Origin: Chryseobacterium aureum
GTDB lineage: Bacteria; Bacteroidota; Bacteroidia; Flavobacteriales; Weeksellaceae
Direction of reading: 5' to 3'
Length of the DNA: 64,000 nt
Assembly (NCBI RefSeq): GCF_003971235.1
Contig: NZ_CP034661.1
Span: 4,340,001 to 4,404,000, forward strand
Shown here: piece after piece, positions 43,989 to 53,305 of the stretch
Layout: each line of letters starts with the position of its first letter
Numbering within the stretch: position 1 is the first letter of the stretch
Notes under the pieces: model-generated
What the model saw: only the letters and a program-made list of their open reading frames with translations
Databases searched by the model: none
What the model was told of the DNA's origin: nothing
Made by a program: the position numbers and the translations under genes

Positions 43989-45302
43989 TTACTTTTTCTC
44001 AGGTACGTAGTTAATGATTATTCTTTGGTTAGAATTAAGATACTTTTTAGCTGCATTTTGAAGATCCTGTCTTGTAATAGATCTGTAAATGTCAATCTCC
44101 TTGTTGATCAGATTCGTATCACCCATCAGTACGTGGTTGGTGGCCAGTGAAGCAGCAATTCCCTGAATGCTTGAGTTCGCATTTACAAACTGGTTTTCGT
44201 ATTGGTTTTGAATTTTTTGATAATCTTCTTCAGAGATCAGCGTATTCTGAAGCTTTTTAATTTCAGCATCAATGTCAGTCTGTAAAGCCTGCTTCGTAGT
44301 TTGTCCCATCGGAATGGCGAAGAATGCAAAAATACTGTAATCTTCAAGCCCCTGGTTGAAAGCTGCTACCTGAAGTGCTTTTTTATCCTGGTCTACCAGT
44401 TTTTTGTATAGCACTGAAGATTTACCGCTGCTTAAGTAAGAAGAAAGCATATCCAGAACGTACGCATCCTTTTCTTTGTTAGCCGGAGTTCTGTAGGCAA
44501 ATACATAAGCCGGAAGCTGGATGTTCGGATCGGTAGCGGTAACTTCTTTTTCCTGAGTGATAGGCGTTTCTTTCGGGAAATCTTTTGGATAAAGGGTTCC
44601 TTTTGGAATTCCTCCGTAGTAAGTTTCAATCCATTTCTTAGTCTGCTCAGGTTTGATGTCTCCCGCAACAACTAAAGTAGCGTTATTCGGAACGTAATAT
44701 TTTTTGTAGAAGGCCTGGAACTCTTCCAGCTTAGCAGAGTTCAGATCTTCCATAGAACCAATTGTTGGCCAGTTGTACGGGTGATTGGTAAATAAATTTT
44801 TCTGAATAGTCGTGAAAAGATTTCCATAAGGCTGGTTATCCATTCTTAATCTTTTCTCTTCTTTTACAACTTCTCTCTGGGTATCCACACCAATTTGGTT
44901 AATCACAGCGTGACGCATTCTTTCAGCCTCCATCCAAAGTCCAAGCTGTTCGTTGTTGGAAGGGAATGTTTCATAATAATAAGTTCTGTCATTGGTGGTG
45001 TTGGCATTGTTCTGCCCTCCGTTTGAAGAAACGATTTTAAACCAGTCTCCTCTTTTAATATTAGGAGTTCCTTCGAATAAAAGGTGTTCAAAGAAGTGAG
45101 CAAAGCCAGTTCTGCCTTTTACTTCATCTTTTGCACCTACGTGGTACATCACACCTGTTGTGACAACCGGTGCCGAATTATCCTGATGAAGAATTACGTG
45201 AAGACCATTGGGAAGGTCATACTCTTCGAATTTGATTTGCTGTGCATTCAGCATTAGCCCGAAGAAAGCTACGGCAGCAGCAGAAAGAAGTCGCTTTTTC
45301 AT
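43989..45302 (-). CDS. M16 family zinc peptidase, catalytic
   Basis: The 437-residue secreted protein has a signal peptide (LLSAAAVAFFGLMLNAQ). The inverted zinc motif is GFAHFFEHLLFEGT (HxxEH), and VVKEEKRLRMDNQPYG supplies the third ligand Glu. The second M16 half (about 220-430) is catalytically inactive, as usual. It should form a clamp with the non-catalytic partner encoded 51 bases downstream and degrade peptides in the periplasm. It is the first gene of a two-gene operon. Confidence 0.94.
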   Translation of the reverse strand: MKKRLLSAAAVAFFGLMLNAQQIKFEEYDLPNGLHVILHQDNSAPVVTTGVMYHVGAKDEVKGRTGFAHFFEHLLFEGTPNIKRGDWFKIVSSNGGQNNANTTNDRTYYYETFPSNNEQLGLWMEAERMRHAVINQIGVDTQREVVKEEKRLRMDNQPYGNLFTTIQKNLFTNHPYNWPTIGSMEDLNSAKLEEFQAFYKKYYVPNNATLVVAGDIKPEQTKKWIETYYGGIPKGTLYPKDFPKETPITQEKEVTATDPNIQLPAYVFAYRTPANKEKDAYVLDMLSSYLSSGKSSVLYKKLVDQDKKALQVAAFNQGLEDYSIFAFFAIPMGQTTKQALQTDIDAEIKKLQNTLISEEDYQKIQNQYENQFVNANSSIQGIAASLATNHVLMGDTNLINKEIDIYRSITRQDLQNAAKKYLNSNQRIIINYVPEKK

Positions 45303-45410
45303 AAAATTTAGAAATTGTTTATCAATTAGTATGAAAAGTGAATTAAATGTTACAAAATATATTGAAATCTATGATTGCATTGAGAAAATTTTCGGAAATT
45401 AAAAACTAAT

Positions 45411-45557
45411 ATGAATGGTGAATGGTGAATTCGCTCCGCTTGTGAATCTTTTAGGTTTTGTATTAAGTTTTTTGGAATGCATAAGTTTTCTGTACAGTTA
45501 GGTTTAGCAATAGCCATTCACCATTCACTTGCGAAGCAAAATTGACTATTGACAATA
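45411..45557. repeat. GTGAATGGTGAAT element, copy 2
   Basis: This 147-base element has GAATGGTGAATGGTGAATTC and GCTCCGCTTGTGAAT on the left. On the right it has ATTCACCATTCACTTGCG, AAGCAAA and ATTGACTATTGACAAT. It lies between the M16 operon and the uvrD promoter. Confidence 0.75.
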
Positions 45558-45594
45558 ATATTGATCACCAAATTTTCTAACTTCTACATGAAAG

Positions 45595-45625
45595 TTTGAA
45601 TTCTGCTCCGAATACCTTAATTTTG
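45595..45625 (+). promoter_or_regulatory. promoter of the UvrD/PcrA helicase gene
   Basis: TTTG (45595-45598), 19 bases, then TAATTTTG (45618-45625). Both halves match the flavobacterial consensus. The ATG follows 23 bases later. Confidence 0.7.
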
Positions 45626-45648
45626 TTTTCCCAAAATTTTTTTGCTGT

Positions 45649-47979
45649 ATGGACTATTTGAAAGGACTCAACGAATCACAATATGAAGCCGTTACCTCTT
45701 TACAGGGACCTCTGATGGTACTTGCCGGAGCAGGTTCCGGGAAAACGCGTGTATTGACCATGCGTATTGCCCATTTAATACACAATGGAATAGATCCTTT
45801 CAATATCCTGGCGCTTACCTTTACCAATAAAGCAGCACGCGAGATGAAAGACCGTATCGCCAAAGTGGTGGGAGACAGCAATGCCAGAAGTCTCTGGATG
45901 GGTACTTTTCACTCGGTTTTTGCAAGAATTTTAAGAATTGAGGCTCATTATCTTGGATATCCTTCCAATTTTACCATTTATGACCAGCAGGACGCTTTGA
46001 ACGTAATCAAAAAAGTTCTGAAGGATATGAATATTGATGCTGATCTTTATAAACCTAAAAAAGTTCAGGCAAGAATTTCAACCTATAAGAACAACCTGAT
46101 AACCGTAAAAGCTTATTTCAATAATCCTGAACTGATGGAAGCGGATGAAAAAGCGAATATGAAATTCATCGGGCAGATTTATCAGAAATATGTTGAACAG
46201 TGTTTCAGAAACGGATCTATGGACTTTGACGATCTGTTGCTGAAAACCAATGAACTGTTGACGCGTTTCCCGGAAGTGCTGGCCAAATATCAGGACCGGT
46301 TCCGATACATCATGGTAGATGAGTACCAGGATACCAACCACTCTCAGTATCTTATTGTAAAAGCTCTGGCTTCTAAATTTGAGAACATCTGTGTAGTAGG
46401 AGATGATGCACAGTCTATTTATTCCTTCCGTGGAGCGAATATCTATAATATCTTAAACTTTAAAAAAGATTATACAGATGCCAAAACAGTATCGCTGGAG
46501 CAGAATTACCGGTCCACACAGAATATTGTAAATGCTGCGAATGTGGTGATCGCTAAAAACCTTCAGCAGTTTAAGAAAAATGTATTCAGTGATAATGAAG
46601 AAGGTGATAAAATTAAAATATACAGATCTCTTTCCGATGCTGATGAGGCCAACTTTGTAGCAGGAAATATATGGGAACTTCGTAACCGGGATCAGAGAAA
46701 ATACAGCGATTTTGCTATTTTGTACAGAACCAACTCTCAGACCCGAGCTTTTGAAGATGCGCTGAGACGTAAAAATATTCCGTACAAAGTATATGGAGGA
46801 CTTTCTTTCTACCAAAGAAAAGAAGTAAAAGACCTTATTGGGTATCTCCGTCTTCTGATCAATGAAAACGATTCTGAAGCGTTGATGAGGATTATCAACT
46901 ATCCTGCAAGAGGAATTGGAGAAACAACACAAAATAAACTGATCGTTTTTGCGGATGCTCATAATATTGCAGTTTCAAAAGTATTGGATAATCTTCCGAT
47001 GTATGCACCGCAGTTAGGACTGAACAATGGAGTGTTGAATAAACTGAACGACTTCTGGTCGATGATCAAGGCTTTCCAGGTGTTGCTGAAAACAGAAACG
47101 GCTTATAGTGTCGCAATGGAAGTGGCAAAAAGAAGCGGTTTAATCAAGTTTTTAAAAGATGACCAGACGCCGGAAGGGATTTCCAGAGTAGAAAACGTAC
47201 AGGAATTGATGAACTCTATGCAGGGATTCATTGAAGAACAGATGCAGCTTGAGGACGGGGATCCGAGTCTTTCCAACTTCCTGGAGAATATTGCGCTTTC
47301 TGCAGATACTCAGGATAAAGAACTGGAAGATGATATGGTTTCTCTGATGACAATTCACTTATCAAAAGGATTGGAATTCCCGGTAGTACATCTGGTTGGG
47401 CTTGAAGAAAACCTTTTTCCAAGTTTTATGAGCTCTGCAACCCGAGAAGACCTTGAAGAAGAAAGAAGATTGTTTTATGTAGCGTTAACAAGGGCTGAAA
47501 AGCAGGTCTTTTTTTCCTATGCTGTTTCGCGTTTCCAATGGGGAAAAATTACGGATGCGGAACCTTCAAGATTTTTAAGTGAAATCGATGATCAATATAT
47601 CGAATTCCTTAATCCTGCTCTGGAAAAAAGATTTATCAATAATTCTGGGGTAAAGTCGAATATTTTTGATGAACATCCTTCTGAAATGAAATCTTTCAAA
47701 AAGGTTGAAAAGAAAACTATCGACAGAGGAGATACTTCGAAACCAGCTCAGGAAGTAAGAAAACTAAAACCTGTAAGCACTGCTAAAATTATCAATCCAA
47801 GCGGAGCTTCTTCTCAGGATATTGAAGTGGGAGATAAAGTGAGACACGACCGTTTCGGAATAGGGGAAGTTTCTTTCCTGGATGGAACAGACCCTCAGAA
47901 TATCAAGGCGAAAGTCATTTTCATTCATGAAGGAGAGAAAAACCTGATCTTGAAATATGCAAAACTGACTAAGATTTAA
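45649..47979 (+). CDS. uvrD: UvrD/PcrA superfamily 1A DNA helicase
   Basis: The 776-residue helicase begins LNESQYEAVTSLQGPLMVLA, then Walker A GAGSGKTRVLTMRIAHLI, motif Ia ALTFTNKAAREMKDRI, motif II IMVDEYQDTNHSQY, motif III VVGDDAQSIYSFRGA, motif V VSLMTIHLSKGLEFP and motif VI RRLFYVALTRAEKQVF. The last about 60 residues (DIEVGDKVRHDRFGIGEV) form the Tudor-like domain seen in PcrA/UvrD. It unwinds DNA 3' to 5' in nucleotide-excision repair and replication restart. A promoter and terminator delimit it as a single-gene unit. Confidence 0.95.
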   Translation: MDYLKGLNESQYEAVTSLQGPLMVLAGAGSGKTRVLTMRIAHLIHNGIDPFNILALTFTNKAAREMKDRIAKVVGDSNARSLWMGTFHSVFARILRIEAHYLGYPSNFTIYDQQDALNVIKKVLKDMNIDADLYKPKKVQARISTYKNNLITVKAYFNNPELMEADEKANMKFIGQIYQKYVEQCFRNGSMDFDDLLLKTNELLTRFPEVLAKYQDRFRYIMVDEYQDTNHSQYLIVKALASKFENICVVGDDAQSIYSFRGANIYNILNFKKDYTDAKTVSLEQNYRSTQNIVNAANVVIAKNLQQFKKNVFSDNEEGDKIKIYRSLSDADEANFVAGNIWELRNRDQRKYSDFAILYRTNSQTRAFEDALRRKNIPYKVYGGLSFYQRKEVKDLIGYLRLLINENDSEALMRIINYPARGIGETTQNKLIVFADAHNIAVSKVLDNLPMYAPQLGLNNGVLNKLNDFWSMIKAFQVLLKTETAYSVAMEVAKRSGLIKFLKDDQTPEGISRVENVQELMNSMQGFIEEQMQLEDGDPSLSNFLENIALSADTQDKELEDDMVSLMTIHLSKGLEFPVVHLVGLEENLFPSFMSSATREDLEEERRLFYVALTRAEKQVFFSYAVSRFQWGKITDAEPSRFLSEIDDQYIEFLNPALEKRFINNSGVKSNIFDEHPSEMKSFKKVEKKTIDRGDTSKPAQEVRKLKPVSTAKIINPSGASSQDIEVGDKVRHDRFGIGEVSFLDGTDPQNIKAKVIFIHEGEKNLILKYAKLTKI

Positions 47980-48000
47980 TTTCAAAATAAATATAAAGAA

Positions 48001-48030
48001 AACGGATCCCATTTTTGGATCCGTTTTTTT
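48001..48030 (+). terminator. terminator of the helicase gene
   Basis: AACGGATCC and GGATCCGTT enclose a 6-base loop and are followed by TTTTT. Confidence 0.9.
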
Positions 48031-48036
48031 ATTTAA

Positions 48037-48188
48037 AAGCGAAGTTCGCAATGTGATTATTACGCTGTGTATATTTTTTCGTTCGCGAAGGCGTTTTACT
48101 TAGAAAGGTAATTTATATTGCTGAACGAAGTGCCTTAGCGATCGGAATAATAGAAAAGCAATGTGTTTTCTTAGCGTACATAGCGTTT
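48037..48188. repeat. AACGC-ended intergenic element, copy C (opposite orientation)
   Basis: This is about 152 bases of the same element as 11121-11259 and 39653-39804, but reversed. Its middle carries GCTGAACGAAGTGCC, the reverse complement of GGCACTTCGTTCAGC in copy B. It ends CTTAGCGTACATAGCGTT. It follows the helicase terminator at once. Between it and the TonB receptor promoter (48189-48321) is only AT-rich sequence. Confidence 0.75.
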
Positions 48189-48321
48189 TTCAATATTTAT
48201 TTTGAACTTAACCTTCTATAAAACAATGTTTTTTTATGAAAGTTTCCTTAAATTATCATAACTTTAGAAGAGGGATAGAAAGAAACGAGAACAATTTTTT
48301 ACAAAAACAAAGTCTATTATT

Positions 48322-48352
48322 TTTGTGGACTAATAAATAAATTTTACATTTG
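48322..48352 (+). promoter_or_regulatory. promoter of the TonB-dependent receptor gene
   Basis: TTTG (48322-48325), 19 bases, then TACATTTG (48345-48352). It is a full match, 40 bases before the ATG. Confidence 0.7.
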
Positions 48353-48392
48353 CACCTTGTAAAAAACATAAATGTTAATCAAATTCTAAACT

Positions 48393-51161
48393 ATGAATAA
48401 TAAGAAAACGATTCTTTCGGCCTCTGTTCTGTTTTTCCTCGGCGTATTTACCTACGGTCAGGAAAAAGACAGTATAAAAACAAATAAAGACACTATAAAA
48501 ACCAATAATGTAGAAGAAGTTGTTGTATTGGGTTCCAGAGCCGGAGCCAGATCTAAAGTAGACAGTCCGGTTCCCGTAGATGTATTCAATGTAAAAGAGT
48601 CTTCAATTATACTTCCACAGACCAATATTGGACAAATTCTGAATGCTGTTGCTCCTTCATTTACTTCCACGATTCAGACCAATTCTGATGGTACCGACCA
48701 TTTGGATCCCGCTCAGCTGAGAGGATTAGGGCCGGATCAGGTATTGGTTTTGGTAAATGGGAAAAGAAGACATACCTCGGCATTGGTGAATGTAAACGGA
48801 ACCCCCGGAAGAGGTACGGTAGGAACTGATTTGAATGCTATTCCTTCTTTTGCTTTAAACAGAATTGAAGTTTTAAGAGACGGAGCTTCCGCCCAATACG
48901 GATCTGATGCCATTGCCGGAGTGATCAATCTTGATCTGAAAAGAGATACAGGAAAACTGGCGGGGCAGATCAGCTACGGAGGAAACCTTACGCCAACAGC
49001 CAATGACCATACCGGAGATTTTGACGGCCAGAATATTCAGCTGGATCTGAACTATGGAAATAAAATAGGAACCAAAGGAGGTTTCTTTAATATCATCTGG
49101 TCATCACAATTCAGAAACCCAACATACAGAGCCGGAACAGAAAACGGACCTATCTACAACCCATATAATGCGATTGAACAGCGTGCTTTGAATGACGGTG
49201 TAAACCTTTCTTCTCTATTTACGAATATTGGAAACACACCCAATTCACAACAGCTTGTCAATTACATCCATCAGTATGCACAGGGTGTAAGCTATTTCTC
49301 TCAGGGACTGCAAACAGCTATCCAGGGAGCCAACACTATTTCAGCACTGCAAAATGTTTTGAAATCCTCCAATTTTACCAGGGATCAACTTAATTACTTT
49401 ACCGATCAGGAGCTGGCTTACAGAGGACAAACGAGAAAAGATTTTAATATGCAGGTAGGGCAGTCTAAGCTTAATAACCATCAGCTCTTTGTAAATGCTG
49501 AGATTCCTGTGAGTGATAACTGGAAAGTATATACTTTTGGAGGATACAGCATAAGACACGGTACTTCCGGAGGATTTTACAGAAGACCGAGTGAAAGCCG
49601 AACTTTTACAGGGTTATACCCTAACGGTTATCTTCCGCAGATCGGGACAGATATTCAGGATATCTCATTAGCTGCCGGGATCAAAGGAAACTGGGAAGGC
49701 TGGAATATTGATTTCAGTAATACATACGGACAGAACTCGTTTACCTATAACATTCAGAATACAGGAAATACATCTCTGCGTTTTGCTTCACCAAGAGAAT
49801 TTGATGCCGGAGGATTAAGGTTTTCTCAGAATACCATCAATTTAGATTTCTCTAAAAAATATGATGTTTGGGAAGGAATCAACGTAGCCTTTGGAGCTGA
49901 GCACCGTTATGAGAATTTTAAAATTACTCAGGGTGAAGAGGCATCTTATGCAATTTATGATGTTGCCGGAAATGTATGGAACGGAAATTCTGTGAGACCT
50001 ACAGATTTCTTCGGAGCAGCACTGCCTGGCGGATCTCAGGTATTCAACGGATTTAAGCCGGGAAATGCGGTGGATAAAAACAGACAGTCGGTAGCAGCGT
50101 ATGCAGATGTTGAATTTAACTTTACCAACTGGTTATTGGTAGATGCAGCAGCGAGATATGAAAACTACTCAGATTTCGGATCTACATTTAATTATAAATT
50201 GGCTTCAAGAATCAAGGTAGCCCCTAATTTCAATGTGAGATTTGCAGGCTCTACAGGGTTCAGAGCGCCCTCTATCCATCAGATTTATTATAATGTAACG
50301 TCTACATTATTTACGAATAATCAGCTTCTGGAAGTAGGAACCTTCAGTAACGATTCTCAGCTGGCAGGATTACTGGATATACCAAAACTGAAGCAGGAAA
50401 CTTCCAAATCTGCAAGTGTAGGCTTTACGTACAGAATTCCTTCCGCCAGTCTTACCTTCACTGCAGACGGATATTTCACGAGAATTGATAACCGTATTAT
50501 TCTTACCGATCAGTTCCTGAGAGCAAGTGTTCCTCAGAAAGCCCAGGAAGCGTATGATCAGTTAGGAATCAATGGTGCACAGTTCTTTACGAATGCTATA
50601 GATACAGAAACAAAAGGTTTAGATGTTGTGATTTCACATAATGCCAGATTCTCCGGATTTAAACTGGATAACAACTTTGCCATTAACCTTAACAAAACAA
50701 AGCAGGTAGGGGATATTCACTCAGCAGGACTTTTACAGTCGCCACAGCTTGAAAAGATCTATTTCTCTGAAAAATCAAGAGTGTACCTGGAAGAGGCCGT
50801 TCCTAGAGTGAAAGCAAGTCTTTCCCATACGCTTTCATGGAAGAATGCAAGTTTCTATCTGAGAAATACCTATTTCGGTAAAGTAACAGGAGCAGATATT
50901 ATTGATGTAAACGGAGATGGTATCATTGATTTTAATGAGCACCAGCAGATCGGTGATAAAATTATTACGGATGTATCTGCCGCTTATCAGTTTACCAAAA
51001 ATGTAGGAGTGACTTTAGGAGTAAACAACCTGTTTGATATTTACCCAACCAAAAACCTTCCTGCATCTACCAATAACGACCAATTCATCTATTCCCGTTC
51101 CACTTCACAGTTTGGACAGAACGGAAGGTATGTTTTTGCGAGACTTAACTTCAATTTTTAA
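48393..51161 (+). CDS. TonB-dependent outer-membrane receptor
   Basis: The 922-residue protein has a signal peptide (ILSASVLFFLGVFTYGQ), a TonB-box-like stretch (NNVEEVVVLGSRA) and a plug domain (about 60-190, with GQILNAVAPSFTS, AQLRGLGPDQVLVLVNGKRR, RIEVLRDGASAQYGSDAIAG). A 22-strand beta barrel follows, ending NGRYVFARLNFNF with the terminal aromatic typical of outer-membrane proteins. There is no N-terminal carboxypeptidase-like domain and no SusD partner next to it, so it resembles siderophore or metal receptors more than SusC. The ligand is unknown. Confidence 0.92.
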   Translation: MNNKKTILSASVLFFLGVFTYGQEKDSIKTNKDTIKTNNVEEVVVLGSRAGARSKVDSPVPVDVFNVKESSIILPQTNIGQILNAVAPSFTSTIQTNSDGTDHLDPAQLRGLGPDQVLVLVNGKRRHTSALVNVNGTPGRGTVGTDLNAIPSFALNRIEVLRDGASAQYGSDAIAGVINLDLKRDTGKLAGQISYGGNLTPTANDHTGDFDGQNIQLDLNYGNKIGTKGGFFNIIWSSQFRNPTYRAGTENGPIYNPYNAIEQRALNDGVNLSSLFTNIGNTPNSQQLVNYIHQYAQGVSYFSQGLQTAIQGANTISALQNVLKSSNFTRDQLNYFTDQELAYRGQTRKDFNMQVGQSKLNNHQLFVNAEIPVSDNWKVYTFGGYSIRHGTSGGFYRRPSESRTFTGLYPNGYLPQIGTDIQDISLAAGIKGNWEGWNIDFSNTYGQNSFTYNIQNTGNTSLRFASPREFDAGGLRFSQNTINLDFSKKYDVWEGINVAFGAEHRYENFKITQGEEASYAIYDVAGNVWNGNSVRPTDFFGAALPGGSQVFNGFKPGNAVDKNRQSVAAYADVEFNFTNWLLVDAAARYENYSDFGSTFNYKLASRIKVAPNFNVRFAGSTGFRAPSIHQIYYNVTSTLFTNNQLLEVGTFSNDSQLAGLLDIPKLKQETSKSASVGFTYRIPSASLTFTADGYFTRIDNRIILTDQFLRASVPQKAQEAYDQLGINGAQFFTNAIDTETKGLDVVISHNARFSGFKLDNNFAINLNKTKQVGDIHSAGLLQSPQLEKIYFSEKSRVYLEEAVPRVKASLSHTLSWKNASFYLRNTYFGKVTGADIIDVNGDGIIDFNEHQQIGDKIITDVSAAYQFTKNVGVTLGVNNLFDIYPTKNLPASTNNDQFIYSRSTSQFGQNGRYVFARLNFNF

Positions 51162-51189
51162 ATAAAAACAATAGATACTGCCTATAAAA

Positions 51190-51220
51190 AACAGTTCAGG
51201 ATTACTGAACTGTTTTTTTT
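51190..51220. terminator. bidirectional terminator between the TonB receptor and cstA
   Basis: AACAGTTCA and TGAACTGTT enclose a 7-base loop, with A-rich and T-rich flanks. Confidence 0.9.
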
Positions 51221-51269
51221 ATGAACTTTTATTTTTGAACTGTTAAGATTTAAATATAGAATGGGAATC

Positions 51270-53111
51270 TTATCTTTCTACCAATTCTTTCACGGGCTCA
51301 CCATAATGGTCAATTTCGGTGGTGGTGATCTGAAGAAGCTGATACCATTTTCTGAAAGCCCCTATGAAAACAATGAGCATAAGAATCATTGCGGTTGCTG
51401 CTAAAACTGCAAGCAAATACTGGCCTTTGGGAATATAAATGGCCGTTACCTGAATATAACCCGCCCAAAACGTAATGATGGCCATGAAAACACCGGGGAT
51501 GGCCGAACATAATGCATATTTTCCTCGTTTCATTCTTATCAGCATTGTTGTACACACGATAAGTCCACAGGCCGCCAGCAGCTGATTACTGATCCCGAAC
51601 AGCGGCCAGATACTGTTTACATTTCCCGTATACACCAGATATCCCCATGCAAAGGTGAAAAGAATACTGCTGATGATAATTCCCGGAATCCAGTTTTTAT
51701 CATTAAATTTTGGAACAACGGACCCCAGCATTTCCTGTAAAAAGAAGCGCCCGACTCTTGTTCCTGCATCAATGGCTGTAAGAATAAACACAGCCTCAAA
51801 CATAATCGCGAAATTATACCAGTAAGCCGTCAGCTGATCCATATATGGGATTTTATTGAAAATATGAGCCATTCCCACCGCCAGAGATACTGCACCTCCG
51901 GTTCTTCCGTACAGATCAATGCCAATTTTCTGTGAATAATAATCAATATCTACTCCGTGTAGAGACGGATGTGCTGCCAGAAAGGAATCATATGCCTCTT
52001 TGGGAGTATTGATGGCAAAATAATCACCCGGCATCAGGGTACATGCAGCAATAAGAGCCATCAGTGCCACAAAACCTTCCACAAGCATAGCCCCGTAACC
52101 CACAAAAAGAATTTCTCTTTCCTTATTCAGCATTTTCGGAGTGGTTCCTGTAGCAATTACCGCATGGAATCCGGAAATTGCACCACAGGCAATCACAATA
52201 AAAATAAAAGGAAGTACAGGCCCGCCAATAATTGGTCCGCCACCGTTAACAAAAGCTGTAATAGCCGGCATCTGAATCGTAGGATGAATAACAATGACCC
52301 CTATTGCCAGCATAATAATAGTTCCGATCTTTAAGTAAGTTGAAAGATAATCTCTTGGAACCAAAAGAAGCCACACCGGTAATACAGAAGCAATAAAACC
52401 ATAGAGAGGAATGGCAATAGAAATGGTTTTAATATCCCAGGAAAATAAACCATTCATCGTTGGGTTCTGCATCAGCGTATGCCCTCCAATAATTCCCGCA
52501 ATCAGAAGAATACCTCCTAAAATACTGGCAAAAAGAACACTGTTCTTTTTATAACGCATAATAAGTCCCATAATGACCGCAATGGGCATGGTGATTACTA
52601 CAGTAAAAAGAGACCAGGAAGCTTCATGCATCGCATTGATACAGGCTAGGGATAAACCTGCAAGAGTAAGAATAAGGATGAAAAGAATAGCAAAACCTGC
52701 AACCGTTCCGGTTGTCTTTCCGATTTCCTTTGAAGCAATTGTTGCAAGACTCTGGCCTTTATGCCTCACTGAGGCAAAAAGCACAATCATATCATGAACT
52801 CCGCCACCCAGCACACATCCTATCAGGATCCATAAGGCCCCGGGAAGATACCCGAACTGTGCCGCCAAAACAGGCCCTACCAAAGGCCCGGCAGCAGCAA
52901 TTGCCGCAAAGTGATGTCCGAAAAGTACATTTTTATTCGTAGCAACATAATCTTTACCATCTGCAAATTCCACAGCCGGTGTCATATTCTGGTCATTAAG
53001 CCGGAGGACTTTATTGGCAATGAAAATACCATAAAAACGGTATGCTATTGCAAAAATAAGTACAGATACAAAGATAAGAGTAAGTGCATTGATATTGTTT
53101 AAAGATTCCAT
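51270..53111 (-). CDS. cstA: carbon starvation protein CstA
   Basis: The 613-residue membrane protein has about 16 or more helices. The CstA core motif is visible near residues 60-110 (VLFGHHFAAIAAAGPLVGPV, GYLPGALWILIGCVLGGGVH). ITAFVNGGGPIIGGPVLPFI and GFHAVIATGTTPKML are further conserved blocks. CstA proteins take up peptides or pyruvate when carbon is scarce. No histidine kinase pair is adjacent. It converges with the TonB receptor gene and shares its terminator hairpin. Confidence 0.95.
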   Translation of the reverse strand: MESLNNINALTLIFVSVLIFAIAYRFYGIFIANKVLRLNDQNMTPAVEFADGKDYVATNKNVLFGHHFAAIAAAGPLVGPVLAAQFGYLPGALWILIGCVLGGGVHDMIVLFASVRHKGQSLATIASKEIGKTTGTVAGFAILFILILTLAGLSLACINAMHEASWSLFTVVITMPIAVIMGLIMRYKKNSVLFASILGGILLIAGIIGGHTLMQNPTMNGLFSWDIKTISIAIPLYGFIASVLPVWLLLVPRDYLSTYLKIGTIIMLAIGVIVIHPTIQMPAITAFVNGGGPIIGGPVLPFIFIVIACGAISGFHAVIATGTTPKMLNKEREILFVGYGAMLVEGFVALMALIAACTLMPGDYFAINTPKEAYDSFLAAHPSLHGVDIDYYSQKIGIDLYGRTGGAVSLAVGMAHIFNKIPYMDQLTAYWYNFAIMFEAVFILTAIDAGTRVGRFFLQEMLGSVVPKFNDKNWIPGIIISSILFTFAWGYLVYTGNVNSIWPLFGISNQLLAACGLIVCTTMLIRMKRGKYALCSAIPGVFMAIITFWAGYIQVTAIYIPKGQYLLAVLAATAMILMLIVFIGAFRKWYQLLQITTTEIDHYGEPVKELVER

Positions 53112-53305
53112 ATTGCTTATTTTTATTGATAAAAAATTAAAGTATTGGTGTTTTTGTTGTTAATAATTTAAACAATGACCAAGGTAATTAATTCTCAATG
53201 AAAAAATATCAATAAGTATATCAATCTAGCAAATTTACCGTTTGTTATATGTTTATTTTGTTGATTTATAGTATTTTGTATAATGTTTTATTAAGGAAAT
53301 GTATA

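Noticed and set aside
48393..51161. SusC-type receptor of a polysaccharide utilisation locus
   Set aside because: There is no SusD gene, no carboxypeptidase-like N-terminal domain and no glycan enzymes next to it.
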